A DNA stretch of 16,807 nucleotides from an uncultured Eubacteriales bacterium (GCA_934486755.1 CAKSQT010000041.1:1-16807); one strand, 5' to 3'; counted from the stretch's first letter, positions 6,918-15,078 are shown. Notes: a model not told the origin generated them from the letters alone. Made by a program: numbers and translations.

Positions 6918-7163
6918 TTATGCATTAACTGCCGATAAAACTTCCTTGTCAAAAAAATCCTTAGTAGTCTCAGGTGTAAGTGAGAACAGCTTATCGTCAA
7001 CTGTTACGCAAACGCCTTTTTGACAGTTATTCATACAAAATGTGCCGCCGAGTTCTACCTTATCTTTAAGGTTGTTTTCGGAAATAAGATATTGAAGCTC
7101 TTCAACAACCTGTCTTGAACCCTTTAAATGGCAGGAACTTCCAATGCAAACAGTAATTTTCAT
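6918..7163 (-). CDS. Thioredoxin-like [2Fe-2S] ferredoxin (NuoE/HydC-like domain)
   Basis: Small soluble electron carrier of 81 residues. The four cluster ligands are clear: C6-x4-C11 in CIGSSCHLKG and C43-x3-C47 in FCMNNCQKG, with an extra C52. The spacing and the short beta-alpha-beta pattern match stand-alone thioredoxin-like [2Fe-2S] ferredoxins, also found as the C-terminal half of NuoE and in the small subunits of multimeric [FeFe] hydrogenases. ATG at 7175 is in frame, but GGAG (7170-7173) lies correctly before ATG 7163, giving the usual start MKITVCIGSSC. It is first in the hydrogenase gene set, separated from hydS by 77 bases carrying a terminator-like hairpin. It may donate or accept electrons for HydS or the group B-like enzyme; direct partnership is inferred from position only. 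Confidence 0.9.
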   Translation of the reverse strand: MKITVCIGSSCHLKGSRQVVEELQYLISENNLKDKVELGGTFCMNNCQKGVCVTVDDKLFSLTPETTKDFFDKEVLSAVNA

Positions 7164-7244
7164 AAAATACTCCATTCTGCCGTTGCGGAAACAACAGCGT
7201 TCATTCTATGTTTTTTCTATAATGCGTCGGGAACTAAGTATTAC

Positions 7245-7273
7245 AGTGTGACAGGTATGAAACCTGCCACACT
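7245..7273 (-). terminator. 3' stem-loop after the kinase gene (possible weak terminator)
   Basis: AGTGTGGCAGGT and ACCTGTCACACT (minus strand, 7273-7262 with 7256-7245) form a 12-bp stem with a 5-base loop. One G-U pair occurs in minus-strand RNA and would be an A-C mismatch in plus-strand RNA. It starts 6 bases after the kinase stop. No U-tract follows (GTAATACTTAG), so termination may be weak, or the stem may instead protect the 3' end or allow read-through into the ferredoxin operon. Confidence 0.55.
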
Positions 7274-7279
7274 AAAATA

Positions 7280-8029
7280 TTATTCGTAATCTACAACGTC
7301 AACCCAAGAAAGCAGGAATTCGCGTTCTTTTTCATTTCCTTTAACGGACTGTGACGCCGCAACAATAGGAAGCCACTTCTGAATGTATTGCTTAGCGGTA
7401 TCTGTCTTCTTGCAGAAAAGGTCAAGGTACTTATTAGCGCCCTCTATATTTCCGTCAAGCCAGAAAAGCAGATATGTTCTGGCAACATCTGCCGAAGCGT
7501 TACCCTGTGTAGCGTGCGACCAGTCCAGAATATACGGAGTACCGTCTTCTGAAATGATTATGTTTGAGGGGTTGAAATCGCCGTGGCAAACCTTATCGTG
7601 CTTAGGCATACCTTCAAGTCTGGTATGAAGCTCGTAACGCGTAGTAGCGTCAAGCTCGGCGGCGCTTATCTTTCTGTTCATTTTGTCTTTGAGCTTGTTA
7701 AGCAAAGGCGCTTTGTGGCTCTGTACCTCAATCTGAATATCAACGAATTTTTCAAGATATTCGTCAAACTTGTCAGGATTTTCAGCCATAAGCTGTGCCA
7801 TTGTTTTGCCGCTGATATATTCGCTAATAATTGCCCATTTGCCTTCGATCATATCAACACCGAGAATTTTCGGTATATTAAGACCTGTTTCCTCAATTCT
7901 TGCCTGATTAAGGGCTTCATTAAGAATGTCGGCTTTTGAGTAGTCGCTGTCAAATACCTTAACTACCTTGTCGCCGTCCTTATAGATTGTTTTTCCTGTC
8001 CTTACTGCGATAATCTTATCTAACTTCAT
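7280..8029 (-). CDS. APH-family (aminoglycoside phosphotransferase fold) small-molecule kinase, substrate unknown
   Basis: Soluble kinase-like protein of 249 residues. Visible elements of the APH/choline-kinase fold are a short N-lobe with a likely ATP-anchoring lysine (K24 in KVVKVF), a hinge around ISEYISGKT (68-76), the Brenner catalytic loop CHGDFNPSN (148-156; H149, D151, N156), and the metal-binding ILDWSHA (D169). Length is a little short for choline kinases but normal for bacterial APH-domain proteins. An ATG at 8041 is in frame, but GGAG (8036-8039) lies 6 bases before ATG 8029, so 8029 is preferred. It follows adhE after 55 bases with no terminator between, so it probably shares the Rex-type promoter. 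Resistance to aminoglycosides is not implied. The natural substrate could be a metabolite or, less likely, a protein; the sequence does not say. Confidence 0.85.
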   Translation of the reverse strand: MKLDKIIAVRTGKTIYKDGDKVVKVFDSDYSKADILNEALNQARIEETGLNIPKILGVDMIEGKWAIISEYISGKTMAQLMAENPDKFDEYLEKFVDIQIEVQSHKAPLLNKLKDKMNRKISAAELDATTRYELHTRLEGMPKHDKVCHGDFNPSNIIISEDGTPYILDWSHATQGNASADVARTYLLFWLDGNIEGANKYLDLFCKKTDTAKQYIQKWLPIVAASQSVKGNEKEREFLLSWVDVVDYE

Positions 8030-8084
8030 AATAATCTCCATTTCTGCGTAAAATACGTCGATTTTAATGTGTTAAGATACGGAC

Positions 8085-10706
8085 TCAGACTTTTTCGTGT
8101 GTTCCGTAATATGCATTAAGGTACATCTGCTTGATTTCACTCATAAGCGGATAACGCGGGTTAGCACCTGTGCATTGGTCATCGAATGCCTGCTCAACCA
8201 TATCGTCAAGACGGTCAAGGAAGTCCTTTTCATCAATACCGTAGTCTTTAATAGTCTTCTTAATTCCAACACGGTCTTTAAGATCATCAATAGCCTTAAT
8301 GAGGTTTTCGAGTTTTTCGGCGTCATTCTTGCCCTTGATGCCGAGATAATCTGCAACCTCTGCATAACGAGCAAGTGTATGCGGATGATCATACTGCGAG
8401 AACGTACCCATTTTAGGCGGAACCTCGCTTGCATTGAAGCGGAGAACCTCGTCTATCATCAAAGCGTTTGCAACGCCGTGGGGCAAGTGGTGGAAAGCTC
8501 CGAGCTTATGTGCCATAGAGTGGCAAACGCCGAGGAATGCATTTGCAAAAGCCATACCTGCCATTGTTGCGGCGTTAGCCATTTTCTCACGTGCAACAGG
8601 ATCATTAGGACCGTTATCGTAAGCGCGCGGCAGATACTCAAATATCATTTTCAGACTGCGGAGCGCAAGACCGTCGGTATAGTCAGTTGCCAGCATTGCG
8701 GCATAAGCTTCAAGGCAGTGTGTAACTGCGTCAATACCGGAAGCGGCAGTAAGACCTTTAGGAGCGGTCATATGCATATCAGCGTCAATAATAGCCATAT
8801 TCGGCATTAACTCATAATCGGCAAGCGGATATTTAATACCTGTTGTAGCATCGGTAATAACAGCAAACGGTGTTGCCTCAGAACCTGTACCAGCTGATGT
8901 AGGAATAGCGATAAAGTACGCCTTTTCACCCATCTTGGGGAATGTGTATACTCTCTTGCGTATATCCATAAAACGCATTGCCATATCCATAAAGTCAGCC
9001 TCGGGATGCTCGTAAAGAACCCACATTATCTTAGCTGCGTCCATAGCCGAGCCGCCGCCGATTGCAATGATCGTATCGGGAGCAAACGCTTTCATTTGCT
9101 CAACACCCTTTTGAGCGCACTGCAAGGTCGGGTCGGGAGCAACATCAGAGAATGTTGCATGCTGAATTCCCATTTCGTCGAGTTTATCGGTTATCGGTTT
9201 TGTATATCCGTTATTGAACAGGAAACTGTCGGTAACGATGAATGCCTTTTTCTTACCCATTACGGTCTTTAACTCGCTAAGGGCAACAGGCAGACAGCCT
9301 TTCTTCATATATACTTTCTGAGGTGCTCTGAACCAAAGCATATTCTCTCTCCTCTCGGCAACGGTTTTTATGTTCAAAAGATGTTTAACCCCTACGTTCT
9401 CAGACACGGAGTTGCCGCCCCAAGAGCCGCAGCCGAGTGTAAGAGAAGGAGCAAGTTTGAAGTTGTAGAGGTCGCCGATGCCGCCCTGAGAAGACGGAGT
9501 ATTTACAAGAATACGGCAGGTCTTCATTCTCTCTGCAAACTCAGCGAGTTTATCTTTTTCGGTTATTGCGTTAAGATAAATTGAAGATGTGTGACCGTAT
9601 CCGCCGTCAGCGATAAGATGCTCGGCTTTTGAAAAAGCGTCTTCAATGTTTTTAGCCTTATACATTGCAAGTACAGGTGAAAGTTTCTCGTGAGCAAACT
9701 CTTCTGAAAGCTCAACGCTTTCAACCTCGCCGATAAGAATTTTGGTTTCCTCGGGAACGGTAACGCCGGCAAGAGCGGCAATTTTAACAGGCTTTTGACC
9801 CACTATCTTTGCGTTAAGCGCGCCGTTGATTATTATGGTCTTTCTTACCTTTTCAATTTCTTCATCATTAAGGAAATAGCAGCCTCTTGCTTTAAATTCA
9901 TTTTTAACGGCTTTATATACCTTATCTAAAACGATAACCGACTGCTCAGACGCGCAGATCATACCGTTATCAAAGGTTTTAGAATGGATTATCGAGTTGA
10001 CCGCGAGCAATATATCGGCGGTATCATCAATAATCGCAGGGGTGTTACCTGCACCAACGCCAAGGGCGGGTTTTCCGCTTGAATATGCGGCTTTAACCAT
10101 TCCAGGACCGCCTGTTGCAAGAATAATGTCAGCTTCCTTCATAAGAAGGTTGGTCATATCGAGCGAAGGTACATCTATCCAACCAATTATTCCTTCGGGA
10201 GCGCCAGCCGCAACGGCGGCTTTAAGAACAGTCTTTGCAGCCGCAATGGTTGAACCTTTTGCGCGGGGATGCGGACTGATTATAATACCGTTACGTGTTT
10301 TAAGCGATATCAAAGTCTTAAAGATAGCGGTTGAGGTCGGGTTGGTAGTCGGAATAACCGCAGCAACAACACCGATAGGCTCAGCAATCTTCTTTATGCC
10401 GTATGCTTTGTCTTCTTCTACAACGCCGCAGGTCTTTGTATCTTTGTAAGCATTATAAATATATTCAGCGGCATAGTGGTTCTTGATAACCTTATCTTCA
10501 ACTACACCCATACCTGTTTCTTCAACTGCGAGCTTGGCAAGCGGTATACGAGCCTTGTTAGCAGCGGAAGCCGCAGCCAAAAAGATTTTGTCAACCTGCT
10601 CCTGTGAGTATGTTGCAAACTTCTCCTGCGCCGCTTTTACACGTTTTAACGCTTCTTCAAGCGCTTCAACGCTGTCCACAATGGGATAATTCTTTGCGTT
10701 TTCCAT
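8085..10706 (-). CDS. adhE: Bifunctional acetaldehyde-CoA/alcohol dehydrogenase
   Basis: Converts acetyl-CoA to acetaldehyde and then ethanol, using two NADH; usually assembles into filaments called spirosomes. The full length of 873 residues is normal. Residues 1 to about 440 are the CoA-acylating aldehyde dehydrogenase: nucleotide-binding region with ATGGPGMV at 197-204 and catalytic C251 in FDNGMICASEQ. Residues about 455-873 are the iron alcohol dehydrogenase: GGGSAMDAAK (550-559), TSAGTGSE (603-610), and likely iron ligands D659, H663, H729 and H743. No key residue is missing. The start is supported by AAGGAG (10715-10720) 8 bases before the ATG. Upstream lies a sigma-70-type promoter overlapped by a Rex operator, so expression should rise when NADH is high. 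It is followed by the APH-fold kinase and then the hydrogenase operon, placing two alternative electron sinks side by side. Confidence 0.97.
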   Translation of the reverse strand: MENAKNYPIVDSVEALEEALKRVKAAQEKFATYSQEQVDKIFLAAASAANKARIPLAKLAVEETGMGVVEDKVIKNHYAAEYIYNAYKDTKTCGVVEEDKAYGIKKIAEPIGVVAAVIPTTNPTSTAIFKTLISLKTRNGIIISPHPRAKGSTIAAAKTVLKAAVAAGAPEGIIGWIDVPSLDMTNLLMKEADIILATGGPGMVKAAYSSGKPALGVGAGNTPAIIDDTADILLAVNSIIHSKTFDNGMICASEQSVIVLDKVYKAVKNEFKARGCYFLNDEEIEKVRKTIIINGALNAKIVGQKPVKIAALAGVTVPEETKILIGEVESVELSEEFAHEKLSPVLAMYKAKNIEDAFSKAEHLIADGGYGHTSSIYLNAITEKDKLAEFAERMKTCRILVNTPSSQGGIGDLYNFKLAPSLTLGCGSWGGNSVSENVGVKHLLNIKTVAERRENMLWFRAPQKVYMKKGCLPVALSELKTVMGKKKAFIVTDSFLFNNGYTKPITDKLDEMGIQHATFSDVAPDPTLQCAQKGVEQMKAFAPDTIIAIGGGSAMDAAKIMWVLYEHPEADFMDMAMRFMDIRKRVYTFPKMGEKAYFIAIPTSAGTGSEATPFAVITDATTGIKYPLADYELMPNMAIIDADMHMTAPKGLTAASGIDAVTHCLEAYAAMLATDYTDGLALRSLKMIFEYLPRAYDNGPNDPVAREKMANAATMAGMAFANAFLGVCHSMAHKLGAFHHLPHGVANALMIDEVLRFNASEVPPKMGTFSQYDHPHTLARYAEVADYLGIKGKNDAEKLENLIKAIDDLKDRVGIKKTIKDYGIDEKDFLDRLDDMVEQAFDDQCTGANPRYPLMSEIKQMYLNAYYGTHEKV

Positions 10707-10775
10707 TTTCAGTTCTCCTTAAATAGTATTGATATACAAAGGTATTCGATATTTTATTTGTTTGCCACCTTTGAT

Positions 10776-10793
10776 TTGTTAATATTTTAACAT
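10776..10793. promoter_or_regulatory. Rex (NADH/NAD+ sensor) operator at adhE
   Basis: The sequence TTGTTAATATTTTAACAT matches the Rex consensus TTGTTAA-N4-TTAACAA at 13 of 14 fixed positions, with an exact 4-base spacer. It overlaps the predicted adhE -10 box, the expected arrangement for repression at low NADH and release at high NADH. Rex control of adhE is well established in Clostridia; the rex gene itself is not in the window. Confidence 0.88.
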
Positions 10794-10812
10794 ACTTTTT
10801 TCGATTTTGCAA
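10784..10812 (-). promoter_or_regulatory. adhE promoter (sigma-A type)
   Basis: On the minus strand, a -35 TTGCAA (10812-10807), a 17-base spacer and a -10 TAAAAT (10789-10784) precede adhE. Transcription would start near 10776, giving a leader of about 70 bases before the ATG at 10706. The -10 box lies inside the Rex operator. Confidence 0.7.
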
Positions 10813-10852
10813 TACCTAAAATGCATAAATCTATATAAATAATGACATAATA

Positions 10853-12076
10853 CTATTTTATTTCAAATTTATGGTAAATCTTTTTGCCCTTTCTGATTAT
10901 AACATCTTCCGAAAAAGCGTTACGGGCAATACTCAATGCAGGATCGGTAACCTTCTCGTCATTCAGGCTGACGCCGCCTTGTAGAACAAGACGTCTGCCC
11001 TCTCCCTTTGAAGATATAAGATTAGCTTTAAGCATGATATCAAGTATTCCTATTGCGCCGTCCGAAAAATCGTCTTCTGTCAAGAAGGTAGAAGGCATAT
11101 TTTCGTGCGAACCGCCGCCTGAGAATATTGCGCGCGAGGTTGTTTGAGCCTTTTCCGCTTCTTCTTCGCCGTGAACAAGTTTGGTAAGCTCATAGGCAAG
11201 GATTTCCTTTGCAGTATTTAACTGACTGCCCTCCCAAGAGTCCATTTCGTCTATCTGTTCGAGCGGTAGGAATGTAAGCATACGTATACATTTAAGCACA
11301 TCTGCGTCAGCCACGTTGCGCCAATACTGATAAAACTCATAAGGCGAGGTTTTTTCAGGGTCAAGCCATACGGCGCCTCCGACGGTTTTGCCCATCTTTT
11401 TGCCCTCTGAATTAAGCAGCAGTGTAATAGTCATAGCATACGCGTCTTCGCCGAGTTTCCTGCGTATCAATTCGGTTCCGCCGAGCATATTAGACCACTG
11501 ATCATCGCCGCCGAACTGCATATTGCAGCCGTATTCCTTGTAGAGATGGTAAAAATCATAGCTCTGCATTATCATATAATTGAATTCCAAAAAGCTAAGA
11601 CCTTTTTCCATTCTTTGCTTATAACATTCGGCGCGCAGCATATTATTTACCGAGAAACACGAGCCAACGTCTCTAAGCAGGTCAATATAATTTAATTTCA
11701 ACAGCCAATCGGCGTTGTTGACCATTTGCGCCTTGCCCTCTCCGAACTCAATAAAACGGCTCATTTGCTTTTTAAAGCAGTCGCAGTTATGTTGTATTTG
11801 CTCGGGCGTCATCATAGAGCGCATATCCGTTCTGCCCGAGGGGTCGCCGATATAGCCTGTACCGCCGCCTATAAGCGCAATAGGTCTATTGCCTGCCATC
11901 TGCAACCGTTTCATAAGGCACAGCGCCATAAAATGACCTACGTGCAGACTGTCAGCCGTCGGGTCAAAGCCGATATAGAAAACGGCTTTGCCGTTATTTA
12001 TCATCTCTTTGATTTCGTCCTCATCAGTCACCTGAGCTATAAGTCCTCTGGCAACAAGTTCATCATAAATTTTCAT
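10853..12076 (-). CDS. tyrS: Tyrosyl-tRNA synthetase
   Basis: Charges tRNA-Tyr with tyrosine using ATP, in the cytoplasm. The 407-residue length is normal for the bacterial class I enzyme. HVGH (45-48, the HIGH motif), the tyrosine-pocket segment GGGTGYIGDPSGR (70-82), the QFGGDDQW motif (187-194) and KMGKT (227-231, the KMSKS loop) are all present. Residues from about 340 to the end form an S4 RNA-binding domain. Its start overlaps the end of recN by 14 bases, with AGGAG upstream inside recN, so it is made as the last gene of the dxs-recN operon. No T-box leader can be present at this junction, so tyrosine-dependent control by that route is not expected here. No clear terminator hairpin follows before the adhE promoter. 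Confidence 0.97.
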   Translation of the reverse strand: MKIYDELVARGLIAQVTDEDEIKEMINNGKAVFYIGFDPTADSLHVGHFMALCLMKRLQMAGNRPIALIGGGTGYIGDPSGRTDMRSMMTPEQIQHNCDCFKKQMSRFIEFGEGKAQMVNNADWLLKLNYIDLLRDVGSCFSVNNMLRAECYKQRMEKGLSFLEFNYMIMQSYDFYHLYKEYGCNMQFGGDDQWSNMLGGTELIRRKLGEDAYAMTITLLLNSEGKKMGKTVGGAVWLDPEKTSPYEFYQYWRNVADADVLKCIRMLTFLPLEQIDEMDSWEGSQLNTAKEILAYELTKLVHGEEEAEKAQTTSRAIFSGGGSHENMPSTFLTEDDFSDGAIGILDIMLKANLISSKGEGRRLVLQGGVSLNDEKVTDPALSIARNAFSEDVIIRKGKKIYHKFEIK

Positions 12077-13739
12077 CGTTCAAACTCCTATCAAGTAACT
12101 CCTTAGCAGAGTTAAATAAATTTTCTGTTAATTCTGTTCCTGCCATCATACGGGCAATCTCGCCGACCCGTTCATTATATTCCAAAGCCGAAACATCGGT
12201 AAACGTCTTTCCGTCGCGCTCACTTTTACTGATAAGCAAGTGGTTATCTGCCATAGCGGCAATTTGCGGAAGATGCGTAACGCATATAACCTGACGATTT
12301 AGCGAAACGCGTTTAAGCTGTATTCCGACCTTACCTGCGGCATAACCGCTTATTCCTGTATCAATTTCATCGAAAATCAGCGATTCAACTGTATCTTTAT
12401 CGGAAAGAACGCTTTTTATGGCAAGCATTACACGTGACAATTCGCCGCCCGACGCTATTTTATGCAACGGCTTTAAGTTTTCGCCCGCGTTTGCCGAAAT
12501 TAAAAACTCTATATTGTCGCACCCGTTCTTAGTATATCTGCTTTTCTCAAATTGCACAGCGAAACGGACTTTCGGCATATTTAGGTATTTCAAAACTTCG
12601 CAAACGTTTTTTTCAAAAGCCTCGGACGCTTTTCTGCGGACTTTGGTAAGTGTTTTTCCGAGGGACACCAATTTTTCAGTTGAAGCGTCCAATTCCTCTG
12701 AAAGCTGTAAAACTCTTTCATCGGAAAATTCAATATCATTCAATGCTTTTTGCGCTTTTTCAAGATAATCAAGCATTTTTTGCTCGGTATCCCCGTATTT
12801 TCGCATAAATTTTTGGAGAAGATCGAGTCGTTCACCAATCAAATCCGCGTCATATTCAGATGTATCCTCATTTTCGACAAATCGGCGCAGATCTTCACCT
12901 GTCGCTTTTAAGCTGTTAAGAGCGTCGGTGATTTGCGATATGGCGCCGTCAAATATTTTAAGACCCGTTGCCGCTATATCTTTAACGGCTGTTTCAAGCA
13001 ATGTCGTAACGCCGTCAAGTTCGTCGTTTCCGTTAATAGTCAACGCCGCCGAGTTTATAAGACCGATATTGCGCTCAAAATCACGCGCTTCGGTGAGCCT
13101 TTGCTTTAATTCCTGAATCTCACCGATTCTTATATCAGCCGCGCCCAATTCATCTATCTGATATTTAAGAAGTTCTTTTTTGCGTTGCTTTTCGTCCTCG
13201 TCGGTTTCTATTCCGTTAAGTTCACGCCTTATTTGATTAAACCTTTTAAATTCGGAATAGTAACTCTCAATTTCGTTTTTATCATCGGCAACAGCGTCAA
13301 TGTATATGTAATGGTTGTCAGGATTGAGCAAACTTTGATTGTCGTGCTGACCGTGTATATTTATCAAATTTTTTGAGATTGTTCTCAAAATTCCAGCGGT
13401 TACAGGCACGCCGTTTACACGGATAATATTTTTGCCTGTGTTACTCAGACGTCTGAAAATAACAATATTTCCATCTTCGTCAGGCTCAATTCCGTTTTCC
13501 GTAAGCGTTTGTATTGTAGCAGGATCCAATGAACCGAAAATCGCAGAAACCTGAGCCGTATCGCATCCCGCACGTATAAGCTCTTTTGAGGTTCGCTCGC
13601 CGAGAACCGCGTTGATAGCGTCGATAATAATTGATTTACCCGCGCCTGTTTCGCCTGTCAAAACATTAAAGCCCGAAGAAAACTCTATATCTGATTTTTC
13701 TATAACGGCAATGTTTTCGATATGGAGATACTTTAACAT
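12063..13739 (-). CDS. recN: DNA repair protein RecN
   Basis: SMC-like ATPase of 558 residues acting early in double-strand-break repair by homologous recombination. The two ATPase half-domains are at the ends: Walker A GETGAGKS at 29-36, then the motif INIHGQHDNQSLL at about 127-138. Signature ASGGELSR at 429-436, Walker B LIFDEIDTGISG at 454-465 and switch CVTHLPQIAAMAD at 486-498 are in the C-terminal part. The middle (about 155-380) is rich in charged residues and forms the coiled-coil arms. The start is the usual MLKYLHIENIAVIEK with an overlapping GGCGGTG ribosome site. It follows argR after 13 bases, the classical Bacillota order, and overlaps tyrS at its end. Confidence 0.97.
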   Translation of the reverse strand: MLKYLHIENIAVIEKSDIEFSSGFNVLTGETGAGKSIIIDAINAVLGERTSKELIRAGCDTAQVSAIFGSLDPATIQTLTENGIEPDEDGNIVIFRRLSNTGKNIIRVNGVPVTAGILRTISKNLINIHGQHDNQSLLNPDNHYIYIDAVADDKNEIESYYSEFKRFNQIRRELNGIETDEDEKQRKKELLKYQIDELGAADIRIGEIQELKQRLTEARDFERNIGLINSAALTINGNDELDGVTTLLETAVKDIAATGLKIFDGAISQITDALNSLKATGEDLRRFVENEDTSEYDADLIGERLDLLQKFMRKYGDTEQKMLDYLEKAQKALNDIEFSDERVLQLSEELDASTEKLVSLGKTLTKVRRKASEAFEKNVCEVLKYLNMPKVRFAVQFEKSRYTKNGCDNIEFLISANAGENLKPLHKIASGGELSRVMLAIKSVLSDKDTVESLIFDEIDTGISGYAAGKVGIQLKRVSLNRQVICVTHLPQIAAMADNHLLISKSERDGKTFTDVSALEYNERVGEIARMMAGTELTENLFNSAKELLDRSLNDENL

Positions 13740-13752
13740 CGTTTCACCGCCG

Positions 13753-14205
13753 TTATATCATCTTTTTTAATTCGTCGGTAAGTCTGACAGAATGTTCTTC
13801 GTCGGCAGTCACAACAATTATCGTATCATCGCCCGCCAATGATCCTATCATCATATCGTTAAACAATGAGTCAACAGCTACGCAAACGCTCGACGCCATA
13901 CCCGTATAGCACTTAATGACAACATTGTTAAGCGCATAATCAACCGATTTGACCGAATGTGAAAACATTTCGCGGTACTGTTCGGAAGATTGACCGTGCA
14001 CTGCCGTCGGCTGAACCGATATGTATCGGTAATTGCCGACGGAATCGTGACCCTTGATGATTTTCAGTTCTTTTATATCCCGCGACACCGTTGATTGAGT
14101 AACGTTGAAGCCTAAGGCTTCGAGTTCGCTTTGAAGCTCCTCCTGAGTGATGATAACCTTATTGTTGATCAGTTCAAGAATTTTTGACTGTCTTGTGCCT
14201 TTCAC
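13753..14205 (-). CDS. argR: Arginine repressor ArgR/AhrC
   Basis: Arginine-sensing hexameric transcription factor of 150 residues that represses arginine synthesis and activates catabolism. Residues 1 to about 65 are the winged helix-turn-helix, with the recognition helix around TQSTVSRDIKEL (36-47). The C-terminal oligomerisation/arginine domain has GMASSVCVAVD (102-112) and GSLAGDDTI (121-129), which supply the acidic residues that bind arginine. The start codon is GTG and shares four bases with the nadK stop (GTGA at 14205-14202), a coupled junction; AGGGG lies upstream. ArgR genes next to recN are a long-known arrangement in Bacillota, with no functional link to repair proven by position. 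Confidence 0.96.
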   Translation of the reverse strand: MKGTRQSKILELINNKVIITQEELQSELEALGFNVTQSTVSRDIKELKIIKGHDSVGNYRYISVQPTAVHGQSSEQYREMFSHSVKSVDYALNNVVIKCYTGMASSVCVAVDSLFNDMMIGSLAGDDTIIVVTADEEHSVRLTDELKKMI

Positions 14206-15053
14206 CTATAAACACCCCTGCCGTCTGAAAATTTATACGATAGTGTCTTATAAAAAGAACGCTCATTAAGCCTGACAAGTTTTGCGCTCTTATCTGATTT
14301 TGTTATATAAATGTCCGTATAAGGTTTTATATTTGCAACCTTTCTGCCGTCAACCGTAAGAAAAATCTCGGTGCGCTTCTTTGAATGAGCTTTGAGTTTT
14401 ATTACAGTGTTGGCACTCAAAAGTATCGGCTTTGCCGAAAGCGAATGCGAGCATATCGGCGTTATACATATATTCTCTGTGCAGGGGTCGATTATAGGAC
14501 CGCCTGCCGACATTGAATAAGCGGTAGACCCCGTCGGCGTTGATATTATTAAGCCGTCGGCACGGTAATTTATTGCATCGCCCGACACATAAGCCGAAAT
14601 ATCAACTATGCGGGATATAAAGCCGCTTGTTATGACCGCATCGTTCAGGGCATTGTATTCGCTGACGGTTTTACCGTTTTCACAGATTTTCACATTAAGC
14701 ATCATACGAGGTTCAATTTTATATCCGCCGTTTTTGAGTTTTGAAAGCAGGTTAAGCTCGTTTTGTTCAACGTTTGCCAGAAATCCTACTCTGCCCGCGT
14801 TTATTCCCAGCACGGGTTTATCGTCAAGCGCCGCCCTTTTAGCATAGCGGATAATAGTGCCGTCGCCCCCTATGGCTATTACAATATCGGCAGATTTATA
14901 TAACTCGTCCTCGGGAAGACCTTTGAAATTAGGTGAGCAGATATTTTCGGGTATAAAGGCTTCAATCCCCTCATTTTTCAGAAACTTTCCCAGACGTTCA
15001 ACCGTTTCCGCCGAACCTCTTTTATCAAGATTAGGAAGCACTGCTACCTTCAT
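14202..15053 (-). CDS. nadK: NAD kinase
   Basis: Phosphorylates NAD+ to NADP+ using ATP or polyphosphate; the main source of NADP for biosynthesis. Its 283 residues contain all family marks: GGDGT at 62-66, LGINAGRVGFLA at 82-93, NALNDAV at 134-140, and TPTGSTAYSMSAGGP at 172-186. AGGAG (15061-15065) lies 7 bases before the ATG. It follows tlyA after 25 bases and overlaps argR by 4 bases, so it is in the same operon. An NAD kinase between tlyA and argR is common in Clostridia, whereas some bacilli lack it at this place. Confidence 0.96.
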   Translation of the reverse strand: MKVAVLPNLDKRGSAETVERLGKFLKNEGIEAFIPENICSPNFKGLPEDELYKSADIVIAIGGDGTIIRYAKRAALDDKPVLGINAGRVGFLANVEQNELNLLSKLKNGGYKIEPRMMLNVKICENGKTVSEYNALNDAVITSGFISRIVDISAYVSGDAINYRADGLIISTPTGSTAYSMSAGGPIIDPCTENICITPICSHSLSAKPILLSANTVIKLKAHSKKRTEIFLTVDGRKVANIKPYTDIYITKSDKSAKLVRLNERSFYKTLSYKFSDGRGVYR

Positions 15054-15078
15054 ATTCTCACTCCTATCATAATAACTG

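Noticed and set aside
7280..8029. Aminoglycoside resistance gene
   Set aside because: Only the general APH fold motifs are present and there is no resistance or mobile context; the housekeeping-like position after adhE argues for a metabolic role.
8097..8810. Long plus-strand open frame (237 codons) opposite adhE
   Set aside because: It lies wholly antisense to the highly conserved iron-ADH domain, has no ribosome site, and its composition (Cys, Ile and Val runs) is that of a mirror frame.
9997..10449. Plus-strand 150-codon open frame inside adhE
   Set aside because: Antisense shadow of the Ala/Gly-rich aldehyde dehydrogenase domain.
10707..10852. Possible riboswitch or T-box in the adhE leader
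   Set aside because: The gap is AT-rich with no conserved stem-loop core, no T-box sequence (TGGNACC-like) and no terminator hairpin; the Rex site and promoter account for it.
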